A stretch of DNA of 64,000 bases, taken from the NCBI RefSeq assembly GCF_900461525.1, contig NZ_UGOD01000006.1, positions 1 to 64,000 of the forward strand, given 5' to 3'. Below the pieces are notes generated by a model that was not told the origin of the DNA, made no database searches, and saw only the letters and a program-made list of their open reading frames with translations. A program made the translations under genes and the position numbers. This document shows, piece after piece, positions 37,136-45,466 of the stretch (position 1 is its first letter; each line of letters opens with the position of its first letter). This DNA comes from Legionella busanensis (GTDB lineage Bacteria > Pseudomonadota > Gammaproteobacteria > Legionellales > Legionellaceae).

Positions 37136-37324
37136 TTAGTTATCGTAACGTTTTGTTGCTCTGGCAAACTCTTGATAACCAATTTCACCTTTTTCAAAAA
37201 GGTCATAGGCTTGATTAGCATTATAAATAGATTTTCGATTTTTTGTACAACTGATTTCCAAACTGGTAGTCAACGCAACGAGCACAATGCGCAAACAACC
37301 TTTAAAGATTTTTTTCCAATTCAT
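37136..37324 (-). CDS. Small membrane-anchored protein, antisense within tra operon
   Basis: The product (62 aa from the ATG at 37324) has one hydrophobic N-terminal segment (LRIVLVALTTSLEISC), possibly a weak lipobox, and a polar tail GEIGYQEFARATKRY. It fits exactly the gap between traG and the next + strand gene, with a GGAG upstream. Position after traG suggests an entry-exclusion partner, as in SXT and F systems; that is inference. Confidence 0.5.
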   Translation of the reverse strand: MNWKKIFKGCLRIVLVALTTSLEISCTKNRKSIYNANQAYDLFEKGEIGYQEFARATKRYDN

Positions 37325-37338
37325 CAGGAGCGCTCTCC

Positions 37339-37674
37339 ATGCTAAAACGTTACCTGTCAATTTTTATTATAACGATGATTCAATGGGTTATTCTAGTCTT
37401 AGCTTCCATGATATTAGTTAGTCAACTGGTTGCAACCCATAATCACCTTTTAACGTGGCGTATACTTTTTCAAACACATCAATCCATATTTTTAATCCTT
37501 CATGGTTTGGTTTATCTCACGGTATACCTTTTTTGGCCTAAAGCTATAGCGTTTTATGTCAAACGAAAAAAACTATCTGTTGAGCCAAGTCAACTAAAGC
37601 TTGCTTTATTTGCCCGATACTATGTTGTTGGAATGTTATTCACCTTAGACATGTTATTTCAAGTGGGATCATGA
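37339..37674 (+). CDS. Inner-membrane protein of transfer region
   Basis: The product (111 aa) has three hydrophobic helices (8-33, 45-70, 90-108). Its stop overlaps the traD start (ATGATGA), a tight operon. It may be a coupling-protein partner; no family was recognised. Confidence 0.6.
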   Translation: MLKRYLSIFIITMIQWVILVLASMILVSQLVATHNHLLTWRILFQTHQSIFLILHGLVYLTVYLFWPKAIAFYVKRKKLSVEPSQLKLALFARYYVVGMLFTLDMLFQVGS

Positions 37675-40178
37675 TGAAGTACTATCCTGTTGAAAATTTA
37701 TTACGTGAACCTACAGAATTTTATTCAAGCCTTACCTTTTTGGGGCTTGCGGTCATTGCATTCAAAACGCCGCACTTATTGCTTTTAACAGAACCTCTTA
37801 ATTCTATTGCTGTAGGTGTTCTAAGCGGTTTTGGGCTCTATCGCTTTTCGCAAGGATTTCGAGTCAAGCGCTATCAAAAACGCTTGAAAGCCATGCCATA
37901 TTATGCGTTGTCTACGAAACAAATTCCTTTGTCTAAAAAGTATTTATTTGTAGGGCGAGGGTTTTTATGGACTGGCTTACACACACAGCGCCTTCATCAA
38001 ATTAAACAAGTAGGCAATTTACGTTTTACCCAGCCCGGTAAACTGTACAAAAAAGCTAGAGATTATGCGCGGCTACATCCAGAATCTGTATTGACGGCCT
38101 TCCTTAATAACGCATCGCGATTAAATCTCCTAAGGCCCCTGCCTCCTGTGGGCGGAAAACCTTATTTACATGGCTTAGGTAATAGAGACAAGCCTATCTC
38201 TATTGGGCAAGAGGTGCGAGTTGGGCATACTTTTGTACTTGGCACAACCCGTGTAGGTAAAACACGTCTAGCTTCTATTCTCATTAATCAAGATATTCGC
38301 AATGGTGATGCCGTTATTGTCGTAGATCCCAAAGGCGATTTGGATTTAGTTCGTGACATGTATTCAGCGTGTTTAGCCGCAGGGCGCTTATCTGATTTTA
38401 AAATCGTTCACTTAGGCTTTCCTGAAGCGTCAGCAAACTATAACCCACTGAAGAATTTTGAACAATTAACAGAAGTGGCCACCCGAATTACCGATGCTAT
38501 TGCCGCTGAAGGAGAAGGCAAGCAGTTTGCAGATTTCGCTTGGAAGTATGTCAATATAGTTGTCAAGGCCCTTTACGCCATGAATGAACCAATAAATTAT
38601 GGAGAAATTGGATTTTACTTAACCCGCCTTGACCAATTACTGATGCGCTATTGCGATACAGTGTTTGCTCACGTTCACTCTAACTATTTATCAGGCGTGG
38701 AAGCCATCATCGTTGAAAATGATGCCAAAGTAGATAAATACGGCAACCCCCATCCCCCCTTAGATCGCGCTAAGGCGGTATTAAAATACATCAAGCAATA
38801 TGTAAGCGACATCATTGAAAAGGGAGATATCAAAGCCTTCCAAGGCAATCCCGTCATTGAGCTCTATGACGCAGCAAGCTTAGATAAACAATACTACGAT
38901 AAAATTACCGCAAGTGTGGGACCTGTACTTGCTAAAATCAATAGCTCTTCGGCAAGTAGCATTTTTTCAGGACGAAATAGCACTGCTGAAGTTGAATTAA
39001 TGGAGGTTATCAAAACCAAGCAAGTCCTCTATATTGGTTTAGATAGCTTATCTAATACGGTGGTGGCCCAAGGTGTCGGTAAAGCCTTTTTGTCAGATTT
39101 AGTATCAACGGCTGGCAAAATCTATAAAGAATCCCATGCTAATTACCGCGTTAATATTCATTGTGATGAATTATCAGAAATCATTCAGGAATCTTTTGTT
39201 AAGATTTTAAATAAAGCAGGAGGCGCAGGTTTTCAAGTAACCGCTTATGCGCAAACCAAGCAGGATTTAGAAGTAGCCTTAGGCTCGCGTGCCATGGCTG
39301 AGATGACCGAAGGTAATCTAAATACCATTATTATGCTTCGGGTCAAGAATACCGATACAGCCAAAGTTTTAACAGACATTTTAACCAAAGTTGATGTCAT
39401 CAGTCACACGCAAGTCTCAACCGTCAATGACACGCCTCATGGCGCAGAGCACGTGTATTTTAATACCACTAATGAAGACCGAGTGCAGATGACGTCTATT
39501 CCAATGCTTGCGCCGTCTGATATCTGTGAATTACCTAAAGGTCAAGCTTTTGTGCTCGTTAATGGCGGGGAGCTTTATAAAATTCGCATCCCCTTGCCCC
39601 TTAATGATGGACTGGCTCCTAACAACATGATTGCCGCGATGAAAGAACTTAATGGCGTTAAACCTGTTAAGGCAGTTAATACCCGGGCTCAAGACTTAAA
39701 AAAGCCTAATTCCATGGATGATGAAAGATTAGAGCCATCCTTGCCTCTAGTTGAAGGAAGCAAGGCTCAAGTTAAAGAGCCTGTGACGCTTGAAGAAAAT
39801 AAAAAAGAGAGGCAGGCATTATTAGCAGCGCCTTTTAAAAGTGAACCTTCTGTTATTCTCAATGATTTTATTAGCTGGCTTCACAAGCGTATTGAGTCAA
39901 AAAGTAGGCAATTTAACCCAGACTTTCAGATTTTGGTCAAAACAAGCCACAAATATCCTGCCCAGGTGGTTTTTATTGAAGAAGAGGTGCTCGCAAAGTA
40001 TCAAGCACGCTCAGGTATTAACGCCGAGTTGCTTGCTAAGGTATTAACCGCACCTGATTGTCCTTATTTCATCAAAGACCAAGGTAGCTCGCAAATTGTC
40101 TATCGAGTAGAACTCGACAAACCCTTGCAGGTAACTACCATCAGCAGCAATATTCAATCAGGAGAAAGACTATCATGA
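37671..40178 (+). CDS. traD: TraD-type coupling protein (TIGR03743, SXT/TOL type)
   Basis: The product (835 aa) has two N-terminal membrane helices (20-65), Walker A GTTRVGKTRLA (near 195), Walker B VIVVDPKGDL (near 220) and the motor-domain end HCDELSEI and AYAQTKQDLEVALGSRA. TraD is the inner-membrane hexamer that receives the relaxosome and pumps DNA into the channel. The C-terminal 130 residues form a separate domain (LNDFISWLHKRIESKSRQF). The stop overlaps the next start. Confidence 0.9.
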   Translation: MMKYYPVENLLREPTEFYSSLTFLGLAVIAFKTPHLLLLTEPLNSIAVGVLSGFGLYRFSQGFRVKRYQKRLKAMPYYALSTKQIPLSKKYLFVGRGFLWTGLHTQRLHQIKQVGNLRFTQPGKLYKKARDYARLHPESVLTAFLNNASRLNLLRPLPPVGGKPYLHGLGNRDKPISIGQEVRVGHTFVLGTTRVGKTRLASILINQDIRNGDAVIVVDPKGDLDLVRDMYSACLAAGRLSDFKIVHLGFPEASANYNPLKNFEQLTEVATRITDAIAAEGEGKQFADFAWKYVNIVVKALYAMNEPINYGEIGFYLTRLDQLLMRYCDTVFAHVHSNYLSGVEAIIVENDAKVDKYGNPHPPLDRAKAVLKYIKQYVSDIIEKGDIKAFQGNPVIELYDAASLDKQYYDKITASVGPVLAKINSSSASSIFSGRNSTAEVELMEVIKTKQVLYIGLDSLSNTVVAQGVGKAFLSDLVSTAGKIYKESHANYRVNIHCDELSEIIQESFVKILNKAGGAGFQVTAYAQTKQDLEVALGSRAMAEMTEGNLNTIIMLRVKNTDTAKVLTDILTKVDVISHTQVSTVNDTPHGAEHVYFNTTNEDRVQMTSIPMLAPSDICELPKGQAFVLVNGGELYKIRIPLPLNDGLAPNNMIAAMKELNGVKPVKAVNTRAQDLKKPNSMDDERLEPSLPLVEGSKAQVKEPVTLEENKKERQALLAAPFKSEPSVILNDFISWLHKRIESKSRQFNPDFQILVKTSHKYPAQVVFIEEEVLAKYQARSGINAELLAKVLTAPDCPYFIKDQGSSQIVYRVELDKPLQVTTISSNIQSGERLS

Positions 40179-40873
40179 CCGCTATCATTCGTTTAACGCT
40201 AGTCAATCAAGAATCAGCTCATCTTTTCAGCCGAACGCTTAAAAATGGCCATCTTTTTTTTGAGCGTGTCCAACTGAAAATTGGCGTGTTGATTAAAGAA
40301 AGTCTTAATTATAATGCGCATGCACTCATCCGTCTTTATACGCTACACGATGAATTATTACACCTGCATGCGCATTTTGACGATGAAATTGATAAATTCG
40401 AAGCACTCATTGAAAAAAGGAAGAATCTTGGTGCAAAAACGATTGAGTTTAAAGCACAATTTACTCATGAGATGACTGCCTCACATGGGTTTTTCATGGT
40501 GTTGGCTGATTTAATTGAAATCTTTGATAAGCTTATGACTACCCTTAAACTGTTGCATTTATTAGGACTCTTTGATTCTTGCCGCACCTTGTATACGCAA
40601 AAGCAGCGCTATCAACGTGAGCTAAATTGCTTTTTAAGTAAACTTATTCAAACACCTTCCTATAAAGACTACTCAATTACCGTCGAGGAGGTTGTCCAAT
40701 CAGAAACTGGCGTAGCTAACCTTGATTATTCGCTGTTAAAGGCAGCACTTGACTCCCCATTCTCCCCAAATTTAAATCCACAGAGATTAGCAAAGGTAAG
40801 TAGTGCGCTTAATCAGCATTTAAAGCAAAGTAGTCGTATCGCGCCAGCGTATGTTAGGAGGACGTTAATATAA
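40175..40873 (+). CDS. Transfer-operon protein, possibly DUF1845/PFL_4669-like
   Basis: The product (232 aa) is helical, without signal or membrane segments, and rich in Leu, His and charged residues (ESAHLFSRTLKNGHLFFERV at residue 14). Its start overlaps traD. The opening resembles DUF1845 (AcaB/PFL_4669), conserved in ICEs, but similarity by eye is weak. Confidence 0.45.
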   Translation: MTAIIRLTLVNQESAHLFSRTLKNGHLFFERVQLKIGVLIKESLNYNAHALIRLYTLHDELLHLHAHFDDEIDKFEALIEKRKNLGAKTIEFKAQFTHEMTASHGFFMVLADLIEIFDKLMTTLKLLHLLGLFDSCRTLYTQKQRYQRELNCFLSKLIQTPSYKDYSITVEEVVQSETGVANLDYSLLKAALDSPFSPNLNPQRLAKVSSALNQHLKQSSRIAPAYVRRTLI

Positions 40874-40988
40874 CGATTTTAACTTATATTGAAATTAATA
40901 CTTCTAAGTGATTGTTATTTTCGAGTTTAAACAGTTTACTAAACCCTTTTAGGAAGACAATTCTAATTTTTAAATTTTTAATAGGAAA

Positions 40989-41216
40989 ATGATGGAAGCC
41001 CTTTTATTCGTTAGTTCAAAAAGAATCTTAATTGCAAGCCTAGTCGTGTTTTTTACTAGCCTCTTTATTAATAAGCTAGTTAATAACCCTAACCCTAAGG
41101 ATTTATTTGCTCCTTTAGTTCAAGAAATGGCACATTTTTTAAGCACGGGCGCTTATTATTTGGCTATTGGGCTTTTTATCTTTGGTATAGCAAAATTTAT
41201 CTATGAGCGGATTTAA
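40989..41216 (+). CDS. Small two-helix membrane protein
   Basis: The product (75 aa) has two hydrophobic helices (12-30, 52-72) around a polar loop with NNPNPKDLFAPL. It follows the transfer operon by 115 nt, with AGGAAA before the ATG. Function unknown. Confidence 0.5.
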   Translation: MMEALLFVSSKRILIASLVVFFTSLFINKLVNNPNPKDLFAPLVQEMAHFLSTGAYYLAIGLFIFGIAKFIYERI

Positions 41217-41315
41217 ACAGTTTAATAGTTATTGCATTTGTACGAACCAAGATAAAGAGGATTACAAAATGAGCTATATTTTTTAGTTTTACTTAACGCT
41301 TGTAGTTAATCGAAA

Positions 41316-41738
41316 CTATTGCTGTAAAAAAATGTGAATTCTATCAGTCGTCCAGGTTGGCATTCCAGAGCCAAAAAAATCCTTATCCTCTGTCCATATA
41401 GGGCAGGAAAATGTTAACGCTGTGGCGACAATAGGCCAATCATTTATATCACGCGCTTTCATTCTTTCTTTAGCATCATGGCTATATTGCATGTAGATTT
41501 CTTTATCAACGATGTTGAATAATGTTTTAAGTTTTTCAAGTAATGCCATTGCAGGTTTACTTGGCATGTTACGCTTTTCAAAAATTTGAGGAATATATTT
41601 AACCGCATCCATTAAACAAACATCAGGTACAAAAAAATCTATTTTCTCATGATATTGAATAATTATATTTCTAACCGCTTCACCTAGAACACTTCTAATT
41701 AGAATGTTTGCATCAAGCACAATTGATTTTAAAGACAT
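41316..41738 (-). CDS. PIN-domain toxin (VapC-like)
   Basis: The product (140 aa) has the PIN acidic residues: SIVLDANILIRSVLG (Asp9), a middle Asp/Glu region, and ARDINDWPIVATAL with WTEDKDFF near the end. PIN proteins are Mg-dependent RNases. The ATG overlaps the stop of the Phd-like gene (TAATG), forming a standard antitoxin-toxin operon. Confidence 0.85.
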   Translation of the reverse strand: MSLKSIVLDANILIRSVLGEAVRNIIIQYHEKIDFFVPDVCLMDAVKYIPQIFEKRNMPSKPAMALLEKLKTLFNIVDKEIYMQYSHDAKERMKARDINDWPIVATALTFSCPIWTEDKDFFGSGMPTWTTDRIHIFLQQ

Positions 41739-42019
41739 TATTTACGATTCTTAGATTTTAGTTTTCTAAAATCAGCGAATAGTTCATTTTCAGATATACC
41801 ATGCTCGATTAATAGTTTATCTAGCTTGGCAGCTGCTTCTTTTAAGTCATGAAGGTCGGATTTCTCAGTATGACTTTTCGTAGGTATATAATAGCCAACC
41901 GTTTCTCCATGCTTTGTTATCGCAACTGGAGACGAGGTTAGGATATATTGCTGAAGATGTGCTCTAAATTCTCGCATACCTACTTTTATTACCGTGGTAG
42001 TCATTTTCTTACTCATCAC
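41738..42019 (-). CDS. Phd/YefM-family antitoxin
   Basis: The product (93 aa, possibly starting at the ATG at 42004) contains IKVGMREFRAHLQQYILT and VAITKHGETVGYYIPT, the classic Phd/YefM DNA-binding fold. The C-terminal part (LIEHGISENELFADFRKL) would mask the PIN toxin. The module likely stabilises the conjugative element. Confidence 0.87.
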   Translation of the reverse strand: MMSKKMTTTVIKVGMREFRAHLQQYILTSSPVAITKHGETVGYYIPTKSHTEKSDLHDLKEAAAKLDKLLIEHGISENELFADFRKLKSKNRK

Positions 42020-42240
42020 TTAAGTACACATGTGTACACAATAGCATTCAAAATGACTTTAGTCAAATGGGTGGCTGACTGGCGTGTAGAATCATTTTGT
42101 CCACCTATCTGCATGGAGCGTAACAACCTAGGACTTGAGTTTGGGTATGTGGGCAATAATGATGTCTTTTGTTTTTGCTCGATGCAAAAGCAAAGGACTC
42201 TATTGGCGTGGTAAGCGTACACTTTTAACGTGCAAAGCAC

Positions 42241-42286
42241 GCTGCGTCACTATGGATTAGCAATAAGCTAGTCATAGTGACGCAGC
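42241..42286. repeat. 14-bp perfect inverted repeat with 18-bp spacer
   Basis: GCTGCGTCACTATG (42241-42254) and CATAGTGACGCAGC (42273-42286) are exact reverse complements. There is no T-tract after it, so it is not a simple terminator. It could be an oriT-type relaxase site or an RNA stem. Confidence 0.6.
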
Positions 42287-42332
42287 ATTGACGCTGCGAA
42301 ATTATTAATGGTATCAATAACATAATAGATAA

Positions 42333-42366
42333 ACGGACGGAAAATAAAGTTTTCCGTCCGTTTTTT
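42333..42366 (+). terminator. Strong rho-independent terminator
   Basis: A 12-bp perfect stem, ACGGACGGAAAA (42333-42344) and TTTTCCGTCCGT (42350-42361), has a 5-base loop and a T-tract. No + strand gene ends upstream; with the inverted repeat 47 bp before it, a short non-coding RNA is possible. Confidence 0.75.
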
Positions 42367-42626
42367 ATGTCTATAATTTATAAATTTGGTATATTTATAT
42401 TTCAAATACTTGATGGCTAGCAAATTGCACATTCAGATTATATATATGTCATCATTTAATATTCATTAATGTGAAATTAACTAGAATATTGCGGCTCATA
42501 GAGGTCTTTGTTATCATAAAAATGAGCACAACTGATGATTCCGTTAAATTCGGATGAAACCAATGTTTTGGTCTTGTGTAATGTCTGCTTCTATTCCTTA
42601 GCCTTCAGACAGGACGATGAGTTTGG

Positions 42627-42736
42627 AAACCACTGTTATTCATTGATGACTTAATGAAACCTACTGTTATCAAAATAGCTTCTATTTTGAACCCACTGTT
42701 ACCAGTCTATTAATTTGCCTGGATGTATTGTTATCA
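42627..42736. repeat. Four iteron-like direct repeats, ~30-33 bp period
   Basis: The copies read AAACCACTGTTATTCA, AAACCTACTGTTATCA, AACCCACTGTTACCA and TGTATTGTTATCA, starting at about 42627, 42657, 42690 and 42724. Spacing is close to three helical turns, so bound proteins would sit on one face. This resembles replication iterons or integrase arm sites. Confidence 0.55.
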
Positions 42737-42904
42737 GCGTATGTTTGTTTATTCGCTGAACTCTTAAATTTTAAATGTGAACTTTAAATTAATTTCTTTT
42801 GAGCCATGAACAGTAATTTATGTCTGGATTTCTATTTGTATTAATTGTAACGAGGTGACAAGAGATATTCATTTTTTATAACAACTAAATTAGGAATAAA
42901 AACG

Positions 42905-43138
42905 ATGACGAATGACAATAAAAATAATGATTGGCACCTGACCAATGACCTTAAGAAGCAAGAGCAAAAAGATTTTTTATTAAATCAAGCGAACTTTGAG
43001 CGGTTAATGCAAGTACAGCGTGATATTGAAGCTGAAACTGAAATGAGGCCTACCTTTAAAAAATTGATTAATGCATTAGTGACCGAAGAGGCGCTCTCAC
43101 GTGTGAAACAACAATTGATTGAACAAATAAGAGGTTAG
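42905..43138 (+). CDS. Small charged protein upstream of the recombinases
   Basis: The product (77 aa) is highly charged and helical (KKQEQKDFLLNQANFERLMQ), with no cysteine or membrane segment. It follows the iteron-like repeats by 170 bp and may be a DNA-binding accessory. AGGAAT precedes the ATG. No family recognised. Confidence 0.5.
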   Translation: MTNDNKNNDWHLTNDLKKQEQKDFLLNQANFERLMQVQRDIEAETEMRPTFKKLINALVTEEALSRVKQQLIEQIRG

Positions 43139-43361
43139 TTGATGAGATTGTATTTGAACTTAAAACGACAATAAGGAGAACTATAAAAGCAAAGACCGTT
43201 GTAATTAAAGAAAAGCACTAGTTGAAGTAACTACTGATTTACCTCTGACTATAGAGCCTTGTGACCATGTCAAGGATCATCTTTTGTATGACCTGCTCTG
43301 TCAACACTAAACAAAGTACTAGGTAAAGGTAGTGATGTTTCATAAATGAAGAGGGCGAGAA

Positions 43362-44168
43362 GTGGGTAGATTAGGTCACTTGAGAGAGATAGCAATTAGG
43401 CATCTTTCTCTGATAAAAACGGGCTCACATCAAAAAAGAACATATCGAAAAAATGTTGTGCTACGTTTCATCAATACGTTATACGCTTGTAGCCCTATTC
43501 CGCCTAATTGGTATGGGCTAACCAAGGATCACTTATTGAAGGTCATTATACAGTGGCAAAGGGAATCTAAAACGGACGATACAATCAGAATGTATATCGC
43601 TGAAATCAGATATTTTTTGCAAGCAATTAATCATCAACTTGAAGGTATTGATAACAAATCACTTGGTTTGGTCAGAGCTAAGCCGATTAAAATAAAACGC
43701 GTTCATGATGATTGTTTGGAAAAAGTATCTGATCCAGTTGTACGTTTTATTTTAAGTCTTCAAACAGAATTTGGTTTGACCTTAAGTGAAGCGTTTCGCT
43801 TTACCCCTGATTTGCATGCGAGAACAACTTTCTTACTACTTAGCCGTGATATGACAAATAATAGCAAAGACAGAATAATAGAAATCTATTCTGAAGCGCA
43901 AAGAGAAGTGCTTAAAACGGCCACGATTATTAACATGAACTTAAATCCAATTAAGCAGTATGGGTATGAGGGCTTAAGAGGGCGTTATAGGATGGAAGTT
44001 ATAAAAGTAGGACTTACGCCTGCGGTCAACTATCGCTATGTTTTTGCACAAAATAGATGGGCTTACTTGCAAACAAGTTTGGCTAAACGTGAAGCGAGAC
44101 AAATTATTTTAGAAGAGATGGGGGTAAGTGAAAGAGCGTTAAGGAGATACTTGCATGTGGGAGAGTAA
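43362..44168 (+). CDS. Tyrosine-recombinase-like protein lacking catalytic residues
   Basis: The product (268 aa) aligns by eye with the downstream integrase: an N-terminal helical core-binding part (LRFINTLYACSPIPPNW), then SDPVVRFILSLQTEFGLT against SDPLIRLSMEGQYLFGLR. At the first catalytic Arg it has Thr140, at the His of HxxR it has Glu203, and at the late His it has Val255; Arg206 and Tyr263 remain. It should not cleave DNA alone. Its last codons overlap the integrase start by 14 nt, so the two are made together and may act as a heteromer. Confidence 0.6.
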   Translation: MGRLGHLREIAIRHLSLIKTGSHQKRTYRKNVVLRFINTLYACSPIPPNWYGLTKDHLLKVIIQWQRESKTDDTIRMYIAEIRYFLQAINHQLEGIDNKSLGLVRAKPIKIKRVHDDCLEKVSDPVVRFILSLQTEFGLTLSEAFRFTPDLHARTTFLLLSRDMTNNSKDRIIEIYSEAQREVLKTATIINMNLNPIKQYGYEGLRGRYRMEVIKVGLTPAVNYRYVFAQNRWAYLQTSLAKREARQIILEEMGVSERALRRYLHVGE

Positions 44169-45063
44169 GACAAAATTAAAAAGCGCAGACTATTCTATTA
44201 ACCAAATAGTTAAACGTGCTTCTTATCAGTCATATGCTAGTCAAAATGATATGCGGATCATGCTTAGGAAATGTGTTCGTGATTTACATAGGTTGGGTTT
44301 TAAACTCACTCATATCAAAGGATTTAAACCTAAGCATATTTATAAGCTAGTTGACTATTGGAAACAAGAAGATAAAAGTCCAGCAACGATTAAAAATTAT
44401 TTATCAAAGTTACGCGAACTGGGTAAATTATTAGAGGATAAAAAATTAGTCAAACCTGACAATAAGGCCTATAACATAGGCCGCCGTCAATATTTCCCCG
44501 AGCAGAGCAAAGCCATTCATTATATTGATTTTTCAAAGTGTTCTGATCCACTGATTAGACTTTCCATGGAGGGCCAGTATTTATTTGGTTTAAGACGCGA
44601 AGAATCAATTAAGTTTAATTTAAGTCAGGCATTAATAAATAAGGGTGCTATTTTACTTGCACCTAGCTGGACTAAAGGCGGAATAGGAAGAAGCATACCT
44701 ATTACTAATCAAGCGCAACGGGATTGGTTAAAGCGAGTAGGGAAGACAGTTAAACCCGGCCAATCTTTAATTTATGAAGGAAGCACGTATGCTAAACAGC
44801 TTAATAAATATGCCTATCAAACAAGGCTCATGGGTCTTAAACAATTGCATGGGTTAAGGCATGGCTATGCTCAAAGGCGTTATAAAGAGTTAACTGCGTT
44901 TTATGATCTTAATAAAAGAGGGTGGGCGTGTCCTTTTAATGGCGGTCCCATAGCAAAAGAGATGTCCAAAGTAGAGCGAGATATCGATTTTAAGGTAAGA
45001 CATATCTTAACTCGGGAACTCGGGCATTCAAGATTAAGTATCCTTAAGTCTTATTTATCTTAG
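44155..45063 (+). CDS. int: Tyrosine recombinase / integrase
   Basis: The product (302 aa) has the full catalytic set: Arg147 (FGLRREES), Lys174, His232 and Arg235 (LHGLRHGY), His291 (ELGHSR) and Tyr300 two residues before the C-terminus. It resembles the 'integrase domain' proteins of conjugative elements with an N-terminal SAM-like core-binding domain (1-110). It presumably integrates and excises the element. No tRNA gene or direct-repeat att pair was found in the window. The start overlaps the previous gene. Confidence 0.85.
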   Translation: MWESKTKLKSADYSINQIVKRASYQSYASQNDMRIMLRKCVRDLHRLGFKLTHIKGFKPKHIYKLVDYWKQEDKSPATIKNYLSKLRELGKLLEDKKLVKPDNKAYNIGRRQYFPEQSKAIHYIDFSKCSDPLIRLSMEGQYLFGLRREESIKFNLSQALINKGAILLAPSWTKGGIGRSIPITNQAQRDWLKRVGKTVKPGQSLIYEGSTYAKQLNKYAYQTRLMGLKQLHGLRHGYAQRRYKELTAFYDLNKRGWACPFNGGPIAKEMSKVERDIDFKVRHILTRELGHSRLSILKSYLS

Positions 45064-45466
45064 TTGTATTTATTAATTGTTTTGTCTTGTTTTAAGATTA
45101 ATCCGTAAGATGAAATTTTTACTTTCCACCGTACAGCGTGTTCTAAAAGCAGCACCGTGCCATTTCCTACACTTGGAGCAATGGCAATTAACTATAGGTC
45201 CTAATGGCCCCTTAATCTCATAAGCAATTTTCCCATCCAGTTAATTTATTCATCGAGCTTAAATTCCCTTTAAAGGTCTTTAGAAATCTATTAGGATTGA
45301 TTAACTTTCTTTGTCAATTTATATCTGAACATGACTGCTCTATCTATGTTATCATTTATTATGATTACTAATATGCTTAATTAATAGTATTGATTAATGA
45401 CATTCACTGATGATTAAAATAGAATCAAAAATAGGATAATTATTTCTTTTAACTTAGAGAATAAAA
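45064..45466. other. Intergenic region holding a GFA-family fragment
   Basis: Apart from the GFA remnant (45112-45243, separate entry) this stretch is AT-rich and non-coding, and includes the promoter region of the DprA-like gene. Confidence 0.45.
45112..45243 (-). pseudogene. GFA-family (glutathione-dependent formaldehyde-activating-like) fragment
   Basis: Minus-strand frame reads DGKIAYEIKGPLGPIVNCHC, followed by SKCRKWHGAAFRTRCTVESK. The CHCxxCRKWHG cysteine cluster is diagnostic for GFA zinc proteins. There is no start, the upstream codons contain a stop, and the 3' end is cut near the integrase gene. It is the leftover of a full ~120-aa gene. Confidence 0.7.

Larger units (their letters stand above)
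42020..42904. other. Large non-coding block with hairpins and direct repeats
   Basis: No convincing gene. It holds a 14-bp inverted repeat (42241-42286), a strong terminator (42333-42366) and four direct repeats (42627-42736), listed separately. It sits between the toxin-antitoxin module and the recombinases, the kind of place where oriT, oriV or att-adjacent control regions lie. Confidence 0.55.

Noticed and set aside
37118-37345. Plus-strand frame of 75 codons after traG
   Set aside because: It is the shadow of the minus-strand small gene, has no ribosome site and no family features.
42016-42240. Minus-strand frame of 74 codons beyond the Phd gene
   Set aside because: Composition is not protein-like, it overlaps the Phd start and runs into the inverted repeat region; no ribosome site.
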